Of a stretch of 64,000 bases of DNA, positions 53,182 through 64,000 are shown in pieces. The notes under the pieces are model-generated. The model ran no database searches, was not told the origin of the DNA, and worked only from the letters and a program-made list of their open reading frames with translations. Within the stretch, counting starts at the first letter, position 1. Each line of letters begins with the position of its first letter. The translations under genes and the position numbers were made by a program. The stretch covers positions 8,811,234 through 8,875,233 of the forward strand of contig OZ025873.1 in assembly GCA_964019415.1 (NCBI GenBank), written 5' to 3'. The DNA comes from Ianthella basta (Eukaryota > Porifera > Demospongiae > Verongiida > Ianthellidae).

Positions 53182-56100
53182 ATCACGAGGCATCACCTCC
53201 ACCTTCGCCTCTTCCAACTATTGTGGGTGCTGATGATGCTGTGGACATCCCTAGTGGTGAGTCCTGTAGTGAAGCATGTGTAGCTCAATGTACCATGTCT
53301 CAATAGGCCTTCGTCTTCTGGTAATATCTCATGTAGGTTAGTGTGTATTATCTCTTTGTGCATAAAACTGGATGTTCATAGCTGACCCACTGTTTCAAAT
53401 AGGCAGTGGATCTAATTGTGCAAAACACCATGGAGACAATTGTAGGAACTAGTGATGTCAGTGATTTCTAATCTGGAACCGTGCAGCGTCTTGTGCTAGT
53501 TGAAGTGTAGGTATCTGTCGGTGTGTCTTCTTGTAGAAGACAGATGTCAGGGCTGTGGTTCTGCTCCTTTCTAGTTGTATATCGAGGATATAAATCTTGC
53601 CTTCCACCCCATTACATCACCTCCCACCAAACCTTTGACACCCAATGACACGCCCACCCTTATTTGATGTCGTGCTCCCCTAAGTTTTGTATTGCAGCTG
53701 ATGAAGATCCATGGATAGAAACGTTCTGTACTCTATTGAAGTTAATACTGCACTTGAAGCTCACAAACTTCCATTGCACCTCCAATAATCTTTTCTACTG
53801 CCAGTTCTTACTCTCCACCTTTCATCATTCCCACATTCCAGCACTTGAATCTACTGAAATGTATGATCTAAGTAGCACTAATCAGCACTATCCTCAGCAC
53901 TGCTCTTGTATGATCAGTATGCTCTTTTGGTCATGAGACATACACCCTGATTCGTTTTGTATTGTCAATTGATGACAAGTTCTTGTACTAGGTTTCATTT
54001 GCCCTGAGAAGACCATAGCATTCGGTAGAAATGTCGACAACGTACCAGCCCTGTTCTGAAGCTGGTATTAGGAGAGCTACTCTAAGCCCCCATGTCACTT
54101 TCTGAAAGTGGTCAGCCTCCTGACTACAGCTTGTTGTCGCAATACACCTAGAATATAGCAAGCTATCCACTGCCTTGATGGTATCATGATCATGGATTTA
54201 GGCTCGGACATGGTTTTGAAGCTTCACAACTATTCAAAGCTCCAACCTCTCAAGCACTGCCTGACGAGCCTGTGGTGCCGTGTTTGATTCCAGCAGAGTG
54301 CACTGTGTCATGTTTGTTGCTGTCAATGTTGTTGATGGCCGACTTATTCATGTGCTCAGTATGTGTATGCTTATGCTTGACATATCACCATTGTGAGCAG
54401 TGAATGTTTACCATTTCCATGCAGGTCAGGATTTGCTTAAGTTTGAAGAAGAGTACTCCAGAGTGGTCTCCACCTCAGCCAGTGTCGCCCTGAAGATCAC
54501 CAAGTGCACCACAATAGGCCCTCCGCGTATTGGTAAGACCTGCCTTAAACATCTCCTAATTGGACAGGAGTGGGACGTGGAGGGAGGGACGGCCAGCACG
54601 GATGTCATGGAGGCACCAGAGTGGGTGGAATGCTACAGTGTAGAAGAAACAGGAGCTGAGGAGCTGTGGAAACTGGTGTCCAAAGAGCAGCAACAGGGAC
54701 AATTATTAAGGGCTGTTCATACCATTACCAGTAGTCCGTTTGCAACCACATCCAGTGATGCCCCTGCCAAAACCGCACTTGTAGCCAGCGTTGCCTCTGC
54801 TACAACCACACCCAATGTTGCCACTGCCACAATGACTTCCATTGATGGCTCAGATGCCTCAATCACTGCCCTAGCCACTGACGACCCATCTCAAAATACG
54901 TCACTCAGTGATGATGCCAAACCTACTGACACACCCAGTCCCCAGAAAACCCAAACATGTATGCAAGCTTTACAAGCCTTAGCTGAGGCATGCAGCCCAG
55001 AATCCCTGCAGAATATTTTGGTTGATAAAAAGGGGTGTGTCCTTGGTGAAACACGCCTTATCCACTTCATTGACACTGGAGGACAGGCTATCTATCATGA
55101 CGTCCACCCCATTCTTATAACCTCACCGAGTGTTTATTTGGTGGTGTTCAGTTTGAAGGACTTCAGCCAGAAGAATGAGAAGGAGCGTGTCAGCTACTTC
55201 CACAGTGATCTCATCCAGCGCCCACTGAGGAGCATTTACACCTTTGGGACAAAAGCTCCCCAGGTGGAAGGTGTAAGTCTCCGCCCAGAGGCACCCAGGA
55301 TCTTCATTGTAGGCACACATCTGGACCAAATATGTCTGCCCATGGGAGAAAGTCAGGAGGCATTTCTGAATGCAGTTGATGAAATGATAGAGAAGGAGAT
55401 TAGCACCAAGCCATACCACCAGTTTGTCCAGTATGACACTGAAGGTCGGTCATTCTGGGCTGTGGACAACACCCAGGCTGGCAGGAAGCAGGATGACAAG
55501 GACAAGAAATACTTCACCACCCTTCGCTTGATGATACAGGAGAAGTCAATGGAGATGTCTGTGATAGTGCCCCTACCCTGGATGTTGCTGAAGTTGGTCA
55601 TAGAAAGCAAGGGAATGTACTACTGCAAGTACTCTAAACTGATGGAAGAGGCACGCATCAGAGGCTATGTCGGGCAAGACACTCCAGAAAGAGATCTGGA
55701 TGCCATGCTGAGGCTGTTCCACATACTAGGCCTTGTCTACCACAAAGTGCCCACTGGCTATGACAAGGAAGACAGTCTGGTTTTCAGTGACCCAGACTGC
55801 CTGTATTCAGCAACCTCCGACTTCCTTATGGCTGCCAAAGAGGAAATACAGGCCAAGACCAGCAGTGTTAACCAGCACCATTCTCAAGGTGCCACCATGG
55901 AGGACAACAAAGGAGGCAGTGAAGTGGACCAACATGAGATTCTACCTGCCAGCAAGAAGAGGAGACGATTTGGTGAAGAATTGGTTGAAGAGGGAGTAAG
56001 GCAACTAATGTTGGAGCCAGTGACGAGGGAAGGGGTTATTCAAAGAATGCGGGACAATGTTGAGGTTATTGCACAGGAAGTGGAGGCAGTACTGCAGACT

Positions 56101-57030
56101 GCGAAGGGCACCATTGAAGGAATGGGGCAGAAATCTACTGAAGAGGTGCTTAGATCACTGCATGTTCAACTGAAAGAAGAGGGAAAGAAATACAAGTTGT
56201 CTTGTGGGGAATGCCAGGATGCATCGTATCAGAATGCCAAACGGCAGCTGTTTATAGGTCAACTGGTCAACAGTCTAGCCAGCTCTTTGGAGAGGGTGCT
56301 GAATGATTTCGAAAGGAGGAGAGATATAGACTATATTAAGAAGGAAGTGGACAAGACTGTAAAGAACATTAGAGCACGTTATCTGAACAGATCCATCAGC
56401 AGCAGTGATGTAGAACAGTTTTTGGCAATACTGGCAGATCTGAGAATTATTGCAAAGTTGAGTGACACAGACAGTTATGTGGTCCCAGCAGCCTTGCCAC
56501 GATATGATGATTGTGCATGGCAGATACTTGCAGCAAGAGGCATTGAACCTCTTCTCTTCACTCTAATGTCACAGGGTGGCCTGATGTGTTACCTACCCAG
56601 CGGTCTTTTTTGCTGCCTGATCAGTGAACTGGTGACCGAGCTATGCTGGACTGTATTCCCACTGGAGCGCACTCACGTTGCCTTCATTCATGAGGACCTC
56701 ACTGGAACGGTGCACTTGAGAGAGTGTGAGTCGTACATAGAGGTCAACGTGGAGGCAAAACCAGAGGTACCACTGCAATTTAAGGACTTGCACCGTGTCA
56801 GGGAACAAATGCACGAAAGCATCAAGCGTGTGTACGGTATTATATACGGTACTCCTGAATCAAAGAGTGTGTTAGTGGGCTTCCAGTGCGCTTGTGAACG
56901 TGGGGTAGACAGCACACCACACTTTGCTGCCTATCGGAAGGATGATTTTAGAAGCTGTATGAAATGCTTGCTTCGAAGACCTGCAGTATTACGCCCTTTA
57001 ACACAAAGGCAACTGGTTTGGTTTTCTTGA
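53182..57030 (+). CDS. Gene E: linker - Roc-COR GTPase (5' end not found)
   Basis: Exons 53182-53256 (HEASPPPSPLPTIVGADDAV, phase 1-1) and 54425-57030 (Roc-COR, stop TGA at 57028-57030). No ATG-GCC start exon is visible after 51252. Either its start exon is unrecognised, or it is spliced from the gene D promoter and CARD exon as an alternative ending to the nucleosidase exon. Phase 1 at every junction would allow that. 53257-54424 has no other supported exon; a frame opened by TTGCAG at 53697 shows no similarity to anything I know. Confidence 0.55.
54425..57030 (+). CDS. Gene E exon: Roc-COR GTPase with coiled coil
   Basis: 867 full codons, open to TGA. P-loop GPPRIGKT at 54517-54540 (residue 31), DTGGQ at 55072-55086 (residue 216), and VGTHLDQ at about residue 295 as the G4 region. 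A Thr/Ala/Ser-rich insertion (TSSDAPAKTALVASVASATT and on, about residues 100-185) splits the G domain between G1 and G3. COR-like: LLKLVIESKGMYYCKYSKLM and LDAMLRLFHILGLVYHK. A basic cluster SKKRRRF (about 55951) could be a nuclear signal. A long charged helical stretch (residues about 520-670) looks like a coiled coil. The C terminus GFQCAC..RQLVWFS matches the last motif of the gene A exon. Unlike gene A, it ends here with no downstream CARD. Confidence 0.8.
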
Positions 57031-57577
57031 ATGGATGTAGCTAGCATCTACTGTAAAGACGGAACTAGCATGCACATAGAACACATTAGACATTTGTTTT
57101 GCATTCCACGCTACGTTAAAATTGTTCATGGTCGCACCCACACATCACACACTGATTTGTTATGAAATTATACATGTATTATAATTTTGTATTACTATAA
57201 TTTTAAAATATATGCATGTCTACCGTTGCTGTAGTCTAGCCGCTAGACCCGCACATCGCTACCGGGCCCATGCACCTCAGGTGGAATAAGCGCCCCGAAG
57301 CGGAGAGTGCACGTGGGAGGGGGAGGGGGGAATGGGGTACAAGCAGCCTATGACGCTTTTCTCTTACGTGCACTCTAGGTTGCCTTTGGGTACGCTGCCG
57401 TCATCAATACATCAAAAGAAGCCTACCCATGGCCTTTAATGTTCTTTGCCACGGCCGTTTGGCTAGTTTCACCGAAGCGCCCTAATACATTAAGATAGGG
57501 ACGCCATTTTGAACCGGGCACATTCCTAAATAGACGTCACGAGCGTGACGTCTGATAATTATAGTTAACTGACACAA

Positions 57578-57605
57578 ATGGCTGAACAGGAAACTGCCGT
57601 GGCAG
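57578..57605 (+). CDS. Gene F exon 1
   Basis: ATG GCT GAA CAG GAA ACT GCC GTG GCA G, with a GTAAGG donor, phase 1. The upstream 57450-57577 is CpG-rich with repeated GACGTC/GTGACGTC motifs (CRE-like), a plausible promoter. It is longer than and different from the shared ten-base start exons. Confidence 0.5.
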
Positions 57606-60600
57606 GTAAGGACTTACTGCCTCTGCCCCCACAGTTCTCCTCACTCTCTCTAGCATGTAGATACATGGATATGCGAATGCGCATGTTTGTATGTGTGTGT
57701 ACGTGTATATCTATAGCTATAGTCCTTGCGGTTCGCGGGTGCTATATAGTATAGTCAGCACAATGATGTCATATATCTGCCGTTCGCGGCGCGCTATATG
57801 GTCCAACTGCCAATCATATAATACGGGGCAATATTATGGCATTTGTTTTTCCTTTAGCTCGTGTGTATGCCTAGGCGCTATCGACCGATCTTGAGTCACT
57901 GGGTCAAACCAGGCCCACGTGGCGTGTTATACATTGTTACCGTATATTCCCATTTATTTAATAGGGCATACATAAGACCACTTGCATAATGATGTCACGA
58001 AACGTCATGATGTTGCGCAACGCCGGAAATGTTGGCAAAGCTGTTCCAGGGCAATGTTCGCTGAACGATTTTCGGGTTCTTTGACCCTCTGGTGGGGTGC
58101 GCGCGACCTGTGTTGAGGCTTGAAACGTGGAATGTCGATGCAGAGAAGCTGGATGGCAACAATCAGTAGATCCAAGCTACTTTGTATGGAAAATTCTCCA
58201 GAGGCGGCGTGAGACGAGGCAAAGCTACTTGACGGGTTCCCAACTCGCTGGGAGCGTGAATGCTAGCTGAAACACGGCGGAAAGGACATATGACAATAGC
58301 TCTGCTATAATGATGGCTTCGATGGTCGCCAACCTGCCGATTCCTTCTGAAATCTGTGCGTACTCCGGAGAAGGGACTCCCTTCGGTGTAATAAACATGC
58401 CATCACCATGGGCACTTGCTGTACATATTCTAGTACATATTCTAGGAAACCCCTTGCACACGTGCAAGCTGTATACTGTTGTCCAGTGTAGCAGGAGTGT
58501 AGCTATAGTGGTAGCTGTACTGCTCCTTCAGGCTTGCAAATGACTGTAGTGATGTAGTCATTGGTATGCCTTCATTGTTATGTGCACGCTATTCATGCTC
58601 AGTGCATGTTTGGCTGGCATGTATTCAGAATGCAGGGTTGCACTTCATTGTGATTGCAGCAGTTGCCAAGCTGCTGAAATCATACGGGTGTTATCCATTA
58701 TATACACTGGAGCACATACGTATATCATGAAACCAGAGTGGTATACGTAGCTAGCCATTCTACTCCGTCACGCACTGAGTCGCGGCAGTACACCTCCTGC
58801 GTGCAAGGACTACAGTCATCAACTACTTCCTACCTCCACTTGTTGTTAAAACACCTCCAGAGCGACCTACAGTCCAAGGAAGACAGGCTTGTTGGCCTCG
58901 AGCCCACTCTCCAGCCCCTGACTGGAAAGAGTTTCCCCCTCCGTAGTACCAATACGGAAGAAGGGGCAAGGCTTGACATCAAGGCCCAGAACTTCAGGGA
59001 CAACAGCCAGAGAAGTGCCTTCTTTGATGTTAGAGTGTTTAATTCCTTTGCCCCCACCAACAGCTCATCCTCAACCAGCTCCACATATCGCAGACATGAA
59101 AGAGAAAAAAAGGAGAGCGTATGAGCAGAGAATCCTGCAAGTTGAACATGGAACCTTCACTCCATTGGTCCTGTCCTCAAGTGGTGGCTGGGGCCCCTCT
59201 GCCACAGTTGCCTTCAAAAGACTGGCTGGCCTCATCGCCACCAAGCACGGACAATCCTACAGCACGACACTGAGTTTCATCAGATGCAAGATTGGATACT
59301 CACTCATACAATCAGGAATCATGTGCCTGCGTGGACCGAGATCGTCATTCCATGCCCCTGCCAAGGCCATCAGCCTCGAAGAACACCCCCTGGACCTCAT
59401 CCGCCAGGAGGTGCACCTGTATTGACTGACCCAACTATCTTCATTCACCTCATCTATGTTATTACATTAACAAACACTTACTTTACACATCACCTTTGTT
59501 ATCGCCGTTATGTTAACTATTGTAAAAAAAATCATTAATGGTGCCACCATCATGTCCAAAAAAAGGAAGACAGGCTTTGAACACTATCCTCAGCGATGTC
59601 TAGAGCACCTCTCTAGGTGAAGCCCCCAATGAGGCCTGGAGTATCACATATCGTGTGCGCTGTCTACGTTTGTGGCCGTCAACACAATATCTAGCCACTC
59701 AGAGCTCCCTTGATGCCGAGAAAAGTACAAAAACAGCTTATGCCCTATACGCGTAATGTTCTTTTTGCCAACAGTAAAAAACGCGCGAACGATGCGCGAA
59801 GCTGTGATGTCATTATGCAAGTGGTCTATAGGCCTCGCCGAGGCGGCCGCTAATGACGTCATTAAGATGGCCGCTCAAGCCACGCGGCGCCGCAATGCAA
59901 GAAACTGGCGTATCCACTGGCCCAGGATAACTGTAGGGGCATGTGTCGAGCAAAGAACATCCCGCGAATTGCTGTAGGCCGTGCCCTGGCCTGGGGAAAA
60001 GCCGGTGGTGGGAGCCATTCGTGATTATCACGTGGTAGCTATTTACACGTCCTTGGTAATCGCCGTAGGTAGTTTGCGAGCGCACAAGTAGCAAGGTGTG
60101 AGCTTTCTTGAGTGTGAAGTAAACAAACTGGAGGTGTTCCCAAGCGAAGAATGGCTACAGGTAGTAGGAAGCCTGCATATGAGAATTTGTGCAAGCTCCA
60201 GGCACGTGGTCCCGGGGGACACATTTTGGCCGCGTGCTTGCGCAAGCCTTGCACAAGTGCGTCTAAGGAACAAGCCTAAACATAGGAGTGTATTGCACAA
60301 GCACTGCAGAGCACATACGTGGCCATTGCGCAAGTGTCGCGAGTTGACTGTGACGAATATATATGACTCGGCGCCGAGATTACTTGCCTCGCCTTTCGGC
60401 TCAGCAATGACACTGGATTGACCGAAACTATTCAAGCAATGGTAGGAGAGGTGAATGCCTTAGTGGCGGGTTTAGAGGGGATCCAAGGGTGCAAAGGCAC
60501 CCCATGAGTTTTGTAATTCGAAATACTTGTTTTTGAACTCAACCATCTCATGTACCATGCTATTCACGCATGCCTTTTGCTTTTCACATGATGCAGGAGA

Positions 60601-63600
60601 GAGTAGGAACTTGTCTATTACGAAAGTTGTGACACTTCGAGACTTTGAGCAAACAGAGCCATCCTCGACTGTAGAGAAATGGGTGAAGTGCTTCAGAGTA
60701 AATGATACCTTGCACGAATTGTCAACTATCCATGATTGGGAGATTGCCAGTGTGTCACACTTGTTGCTGCACATCGATGTCCCAGACCAGCAGCTATACC
60801 ATCTACCTCTGCTGATCATGCCTGTCAACTGCGTCTACCTCATTACGTTTGACTTGCGGACAGAGGAGAAGGCATTGAGAATAATTCAGAAAGCGTTGAA
60901 GCATATTTTTGTGTACGTATCATATGATTCTGAATCAAAGCTTGGTAATCACTCACCACCGACTGTGCTTCTGATAGGCACGCACCAAAGACCTGACCAG
61001 GACCTGAAACAATTCAAGGGAAAGCTACAGAAATCTTTAAAGGGGAAGTATGCTGATTTGATTGTGAAGCCAACTGATGGAGAATTCTGGTCAGTTGAAG
61101 GTGAATTTGAGATTCAGCAAAGCAGTATTTTTGAAGTGATTAAGTCTCACTCCTGCCAGCTCAAATTCCCAATTCGTCAGTGGATACAGTATAACCATAA
61201 GTTGCGTGAGGTCTTCCCGAAGAAAACAGTTGTGAAGTCAAAGCTGCAATCGGAGTTACCTCATGTCTGTGATGTAGACGTTGAGCTATTGCTTGCATTT
61301 TTGCATGATTATGGGTTCATTGTGCACAGCCAATATGATACACTGGCAGCAGAAGATACCACTGTAGTGCTGCAGCCTGAATACCTTTGCCAGCTGTTTT
61401 CATTAGTGCAGAAACTTAGCAAGCAATACACTGAGGTCACTGTTGATGTACTTTTCAACAGAGATCCTCAGCTGGAGCGCAGCATGAAGAAGTGGTTTCA
61501 GATGTTTTGTATCTGCATGGGACTTGTGATTGAAGAGCCTATGGGGACAGGGAGAAAATTGGTTTTTGCCTTGAGCCGTCAGTTGCATTGTGAAACTGCA
61601 CCATCAGCTTCCTGCTTCTACAGCGTTGACCCAATTTTGGTAACATTCAGCGAGAGTTTTCTGCCTTTCGGTTTCTTTCCTGCCTTTGCAAATGAGTTTC
61701 TAAGAGGCATTAAGGGTGACCCAGATGTCCAGGAGAACGATTTGGATATCGCGACAAAGCAAGCACACATAGTGGTTGGCTGGGACGTGGGATGCTATAT
61801 CCATGTTCTTGAGCAGGAATCATGCATTGAAATTGGCTTTCAGCTTGTTGCTATAGATTCAGAGAGCGAAGAGGAACGGAGGGAAGCATTCAAGTATCTG
61901 CAAAAACGCTGTCAGCTAGTCAAAAGAGTTGTTGTCCAATCTGCTGACAAAGCAGTAAAGAATTTGAAGCTGCCCGACGGCGCTCCTGCATGCGTTCAGT
62001 ATGGTTTTTACCAATCATGTGGCAATGCTCGAGTTTTTGGCAAGCATGCACATGGATATCTGAAGTGTTGCTGTCATGGTCGTGTAGCACAATGCACGCC
62101 TATGCAAGACATATGGTTCAAGGATGTTATGGATTCTCAACAGGTGGGTGTGTTAGCATCAGTTCCATTATGTGTGTTTCTGTATATTGCTTAACACAGT
62201 GTTCATCTTGCTCTCTCAGGTGTGCCTGCAGCCATACAAAGGCATTAGTGATGAGGAGAATGCTATCTGGAAGCTAGTGCCAGTTGGTAAGTGATCTGTG
62301 TTCCATGTACGTACTGATTAGAATTTCTGTACCAGAAAACCGCACACCAAACGCTGGTGACGGTGGTGCGTGTATGTGTTATGCGGGTATGCGCAGTTAC
62401 GCGCAGTTATTAGCACAATTATTTAATATCCAAGTTCTCGTAACGGCAAAGGCTTTGAAACAGGCAATTCTCTTCTGAATCTCCATGAAGCCATCAACGC
62501 TCGATCAGATACGACGCAGCTTTGTTCTGTATTAAGTTTTGTTCTCTACGTCATTGCATACAAAGTATTAACATCTATTACCTAGTCTCACATAGACACC
62601 GCCGCCTGCCTCCATTTTATACTATGACAAAACAGCGGCCATCTGCATGTATTGAAGTGTAAACAAGTGCACATTACGTACGTGCAGTCTGAACGCGCTC
62701 ACTATGGTACAGTATTTCTATTCAGTACTGTATGTACTGCTTAGTGTGTTTTGTACCTGTGCCTGCAGTCCAGTCCCATGTTCTTACTGTAGCTGACTAC
62801 TAGCGATTGTGTTGTCTACAGTATTAGTCGGCTAGTGATGTACAGTACACTACTCTTAACCCGTTACCTGTGAAATTGAATATTCGTGCCCTACCCGCTA
62901 ATGATACAATACACGGGGTTATATGGAGTGGGGTATATGGAGTATATGGAGTATGGAATACCGTATGGCCAGAAATTTTGGCAGGAATATATTTTGACGG
63001 ATTGCTGAAATTTCTGTATTTGGCAGAATTTACTTTGGTGGTTTGGCAAAGCCTGTGCCATAATGATATTCATAGATTGCTGAAGACTTAGAGTATCTGC
63101 CGGAAGAGTACACGCACTGTTGATTGACCATAATTGGGTTATTTTGTTCCAATCCTTAGCTTTTCCCACGAATGCTGCAATGTACAAAGGCTTTCAAGCT
63201 TCCTTTTGGCAGATCTGCTGACGCTCGCCTGCAGCCTGACCTCGCACACAATTGTACCGCTCCAATGCAGAAACAGAGAACAGGCTGCCAAAATCTGCCG
63301 CAGTAAGCTACCAACATGATCTCAATGATCTTCACAGCGACAGCATATAGGACGCCGTTCGAATTGCCTTCGGCCTCCTCGCGCTCTTCTTTCACCTCCG
63401 GTGTGCAAAAGTCTTTGGAAACGTAATGTCCTCGCGCTTCTGTCAGTTGTCAACTCCATACTGATGATTCATCTATAGGCCTGGCGCAGTCAGGCTTGTT
63501 AAGCAGAAAACCATATGATTGCACAAATTTTGGCGGAAGAAATATTGGCGGATTGCTCTCAAAACTGCCAATCTGCCAAAATAAATTCCCCGCCAAAATT

Positions 63601-64000
63601 TCTGGCCATACGGTATATGGAGTGTACCATGTATGAACTGACTGCAAAGAACGATTTAAGTCAGTTGGTAGTTCCTCGAATTACACCCTGAGTTGGAATG
63701 CACATGCTCATTGCTTGCTACAAGTTTATGATGAAAGTGTACTTAGGGCATTTGTGGGAGTGGGAATTGTCCACAATGGTGCCGCTGGACTGCCTGAATC
63801 TGCCACTTGAGAAGGATTTGTTTGGAGAGCGCTTCCTGGATGTCTTTTGACACTTTAGGGAGTGTGTCACTGTGGAAGGAGAAGGTACGGGACAATTTTG
63901 TACCTACCATGTGGGCAGTAAGCTTAATGCTTAAGATGCTTGAACTAACTGAATGAATGCAGCAGCAGAAGCCCTTGTGAGGAATGCTCCTGAAGAGTTA
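57578..64000 (+). CDS. Gene F: Roc-COR-like protein with degenerate G domain (3' end beyond window)
   Basis: Exons 57578-57605, 60597-62143, 62220-62286, and probably 63963-64000. Phases are 1, 1 to 0, 0 to 1, and 1. The last exon starts AEALVRNAPEEL, which could be the start of an AEQVL-type CARD cut by the window end. The architecture would mirror the 3' half of gene A. Confidence 0.55.
57968..59832. mobile_element. 1.86-kb inverted-repeat DNA element containing a LINE fragment
   Basis: GACCACTTGCATAATGATGT at 57975 is repeated inverted at 59803-59830 (complement of GACCACTTGCATAATGACAT). No transposase is seen. The LINE fragment 58891-59562 lies inside. In intron 1 of gene F. Confidence 0.55.
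58891..59562 (+). mobile_element. 5'-truncated LINE fragment, same family as 43213-46618
   Basis: It carries only the nuclease-like C terminus: LEPTLQPLTGKSF, LDIKAQNFRDNSQ, FFDVRVFNSFAP, RRAYEQRILQVEHGTFTPLV, SSGGWGPSATVAFKRLA. One shift of frame lies in the A run near 59107. The stop is at 59423-59425, then a short 3' UTR and an A run. A 15-base duplication, AAGGAAGACAGGCTT, flanks it (58876-58890 and 59563-59577). Confidence 0.8.
60463..60535 (+). repeat. MITE end fragment and GAGTTTTGTAATTCGAAATA repeat
   Basis: GTGGCGGGTTTAGAGGGGAT resembles the left end of the MITE at 34425. The following bases match the repeat end at 41085-41130. They sit just upstream of the gene F G-domain exon. 59833-60462 has no supported gene. 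Confidence 0.45.
60597..62143 (+). CDS. Gene F exon: Roc-COR-like domain lacking GTP-binding motifs
   Basis: 515 full codons after acceptor ACATGATGCAG, phase 1. It aligns with the gene E exon from the G2-G3 region on. HIDVPDQQLYHLPLLIMPVN stands where gene E has FIDTGGQAIYHDVHPILITS, so DTGGQ has become DVPDQ. LLIGTHQRPDQ stands at the G4 position. No P-loop Lys-Ser/Thr is present. The COR-like part (LLAFLHDYGFIVHSQYD, then LQPEYLCQLFSLV) and the C-terminal Cys segment (YGFYQSCGN..CCCHGR, IWFKDV) are kept. The frame is intact, so the protein is probably made as a scaffold rather than a GTPase. Confidence 0.7.
62220..62286 (+). CDS. Gene F connector exon after COR
   Basis: 67 bases, phase 0 to 1, VCLQPYKGISDEENAIWKLV. 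It occupies the same place and phase as the connector exons at 11484 and 20525 and has the same DEE/D..W.L pattern. Confidence 0.55.
62959..63615. mobile_element. TA-flanked MITE, 657 bp
   Basis: TACCGTATGGCCAGAAATTT at the left, and the complement of the same at the right (ends CGGTA at 63615). More inverted sequence follows inside (GGCGGATTGCT and similar). It was inserted in a short ATATGGAGT tandem run. No coding capacity is seen. Mariner-like by its TA flanks. Confidence 0.75.
63963..64000 (+). CDS. Gene F next exon, cut by window end
   Basis: After ATGAATGCAG the phase-1 frame reads AEALVRNAPEEL to the last base. The AEAL start resembles the AEQVL and EAANALEQ starts of the CARD-like exons. 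Only twelve residues are visible. Confidence 0.4.

Noticed and set aside
53697-53936. Possible exon after TTGCAG (ADEDPWIETFCTLLKL)
   Set aside because: The open frame lacks a good donor in phase and resembles no module of the cluster; kept only as a remote possibility.
59756-60435. Several 70-130 codon frames in the first intron of gene F
   Set aside because: No recognised motif, overlapping on both strands, within or beside repeat ends.

Overview
The window is eukaryotic, almost certainly from an early-branching invertebrate animal; a sponge is my best guess and a cnidarian the alternative. The basis is GT-AG introns, very short first exons, (GT)n microsatellites, many short inverted-repeat DNA elements, a LINE with a poly-A tail, and genes built from CARD-like, Death-domain, Roc-COR, MAP3K and nucleosidase modules. 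I cannot name the species. No rRNA, tRNA, CRISPR array or bacterial operon was seen.

Layout. Nearly all host coding sequence is on the + strand and forms a tandem cluster of related genes. (0) 1-146 is the 3' end of a CARD gene, with a decayed second copy at 2741-3058. (1) Gene A, 4954-13073: tiny first exon, CARD, Pro-rich linker, Death domain, Roc-COR GTPase, linker, CARD, short tail. (2) Gene B, 13638-30686: tiny first exon, Death domain, linker, complete MEKK2/3-like MAP3K domain, linkers, CARD, four linkers, CARD, tail. (3) Pseudogene C, 31543-35621: a copy of the 3' half of gene A behind a copied promoter. (4) Gene D, 36180-51252: the same promoter and first exon, CARD, a CARD relic, then a complete PNP/MTAN-type nucleosidase exon that ends the gene. 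(5) Gene E, 53182-57030: linker and a second Roc-COR exon that ends in a stop; no first exon found. (6) Gene F, 57578 to beyond the window: a Roc-COR-like protein whose G domain has lost its nucleotide-binding motifs.

Nearly every module exon starts and ends in phase 1, so modules can be skipped, duplicated or swapped without breaking the frame. The cluster reads as a set of innate-immune or cell-death receptors and adaptors that share CARD/Death recruitment modules and a common promoter and start exon, and differ in the effector: GTPase, kinase, or nucleoside-cleaving enzyme. The immune role is inferred from domain families, not shown here.

Introns and spacers are full of repeats. There is a 2.4-kb segmental duplication (about 11.46-13.85 kb and 33.88-36.38 kb), a 0.9-kb inverted duplication (3.42-4.33 kb and 21.80-22.71 kb), and an inverted kinase fragment (36.4-37.2 kb). 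There is a fold-back element split by a nearly full-length LINE with restriction-like-endonuclease features (43.2-46.6 kb), a 5'-truncated copy of the same LINE family nested in another inverted-repeat element (57.97-59.83 kb), several TA-flanked MITEs, and a CA-rich minisatellite (29.24-29.83 kb).
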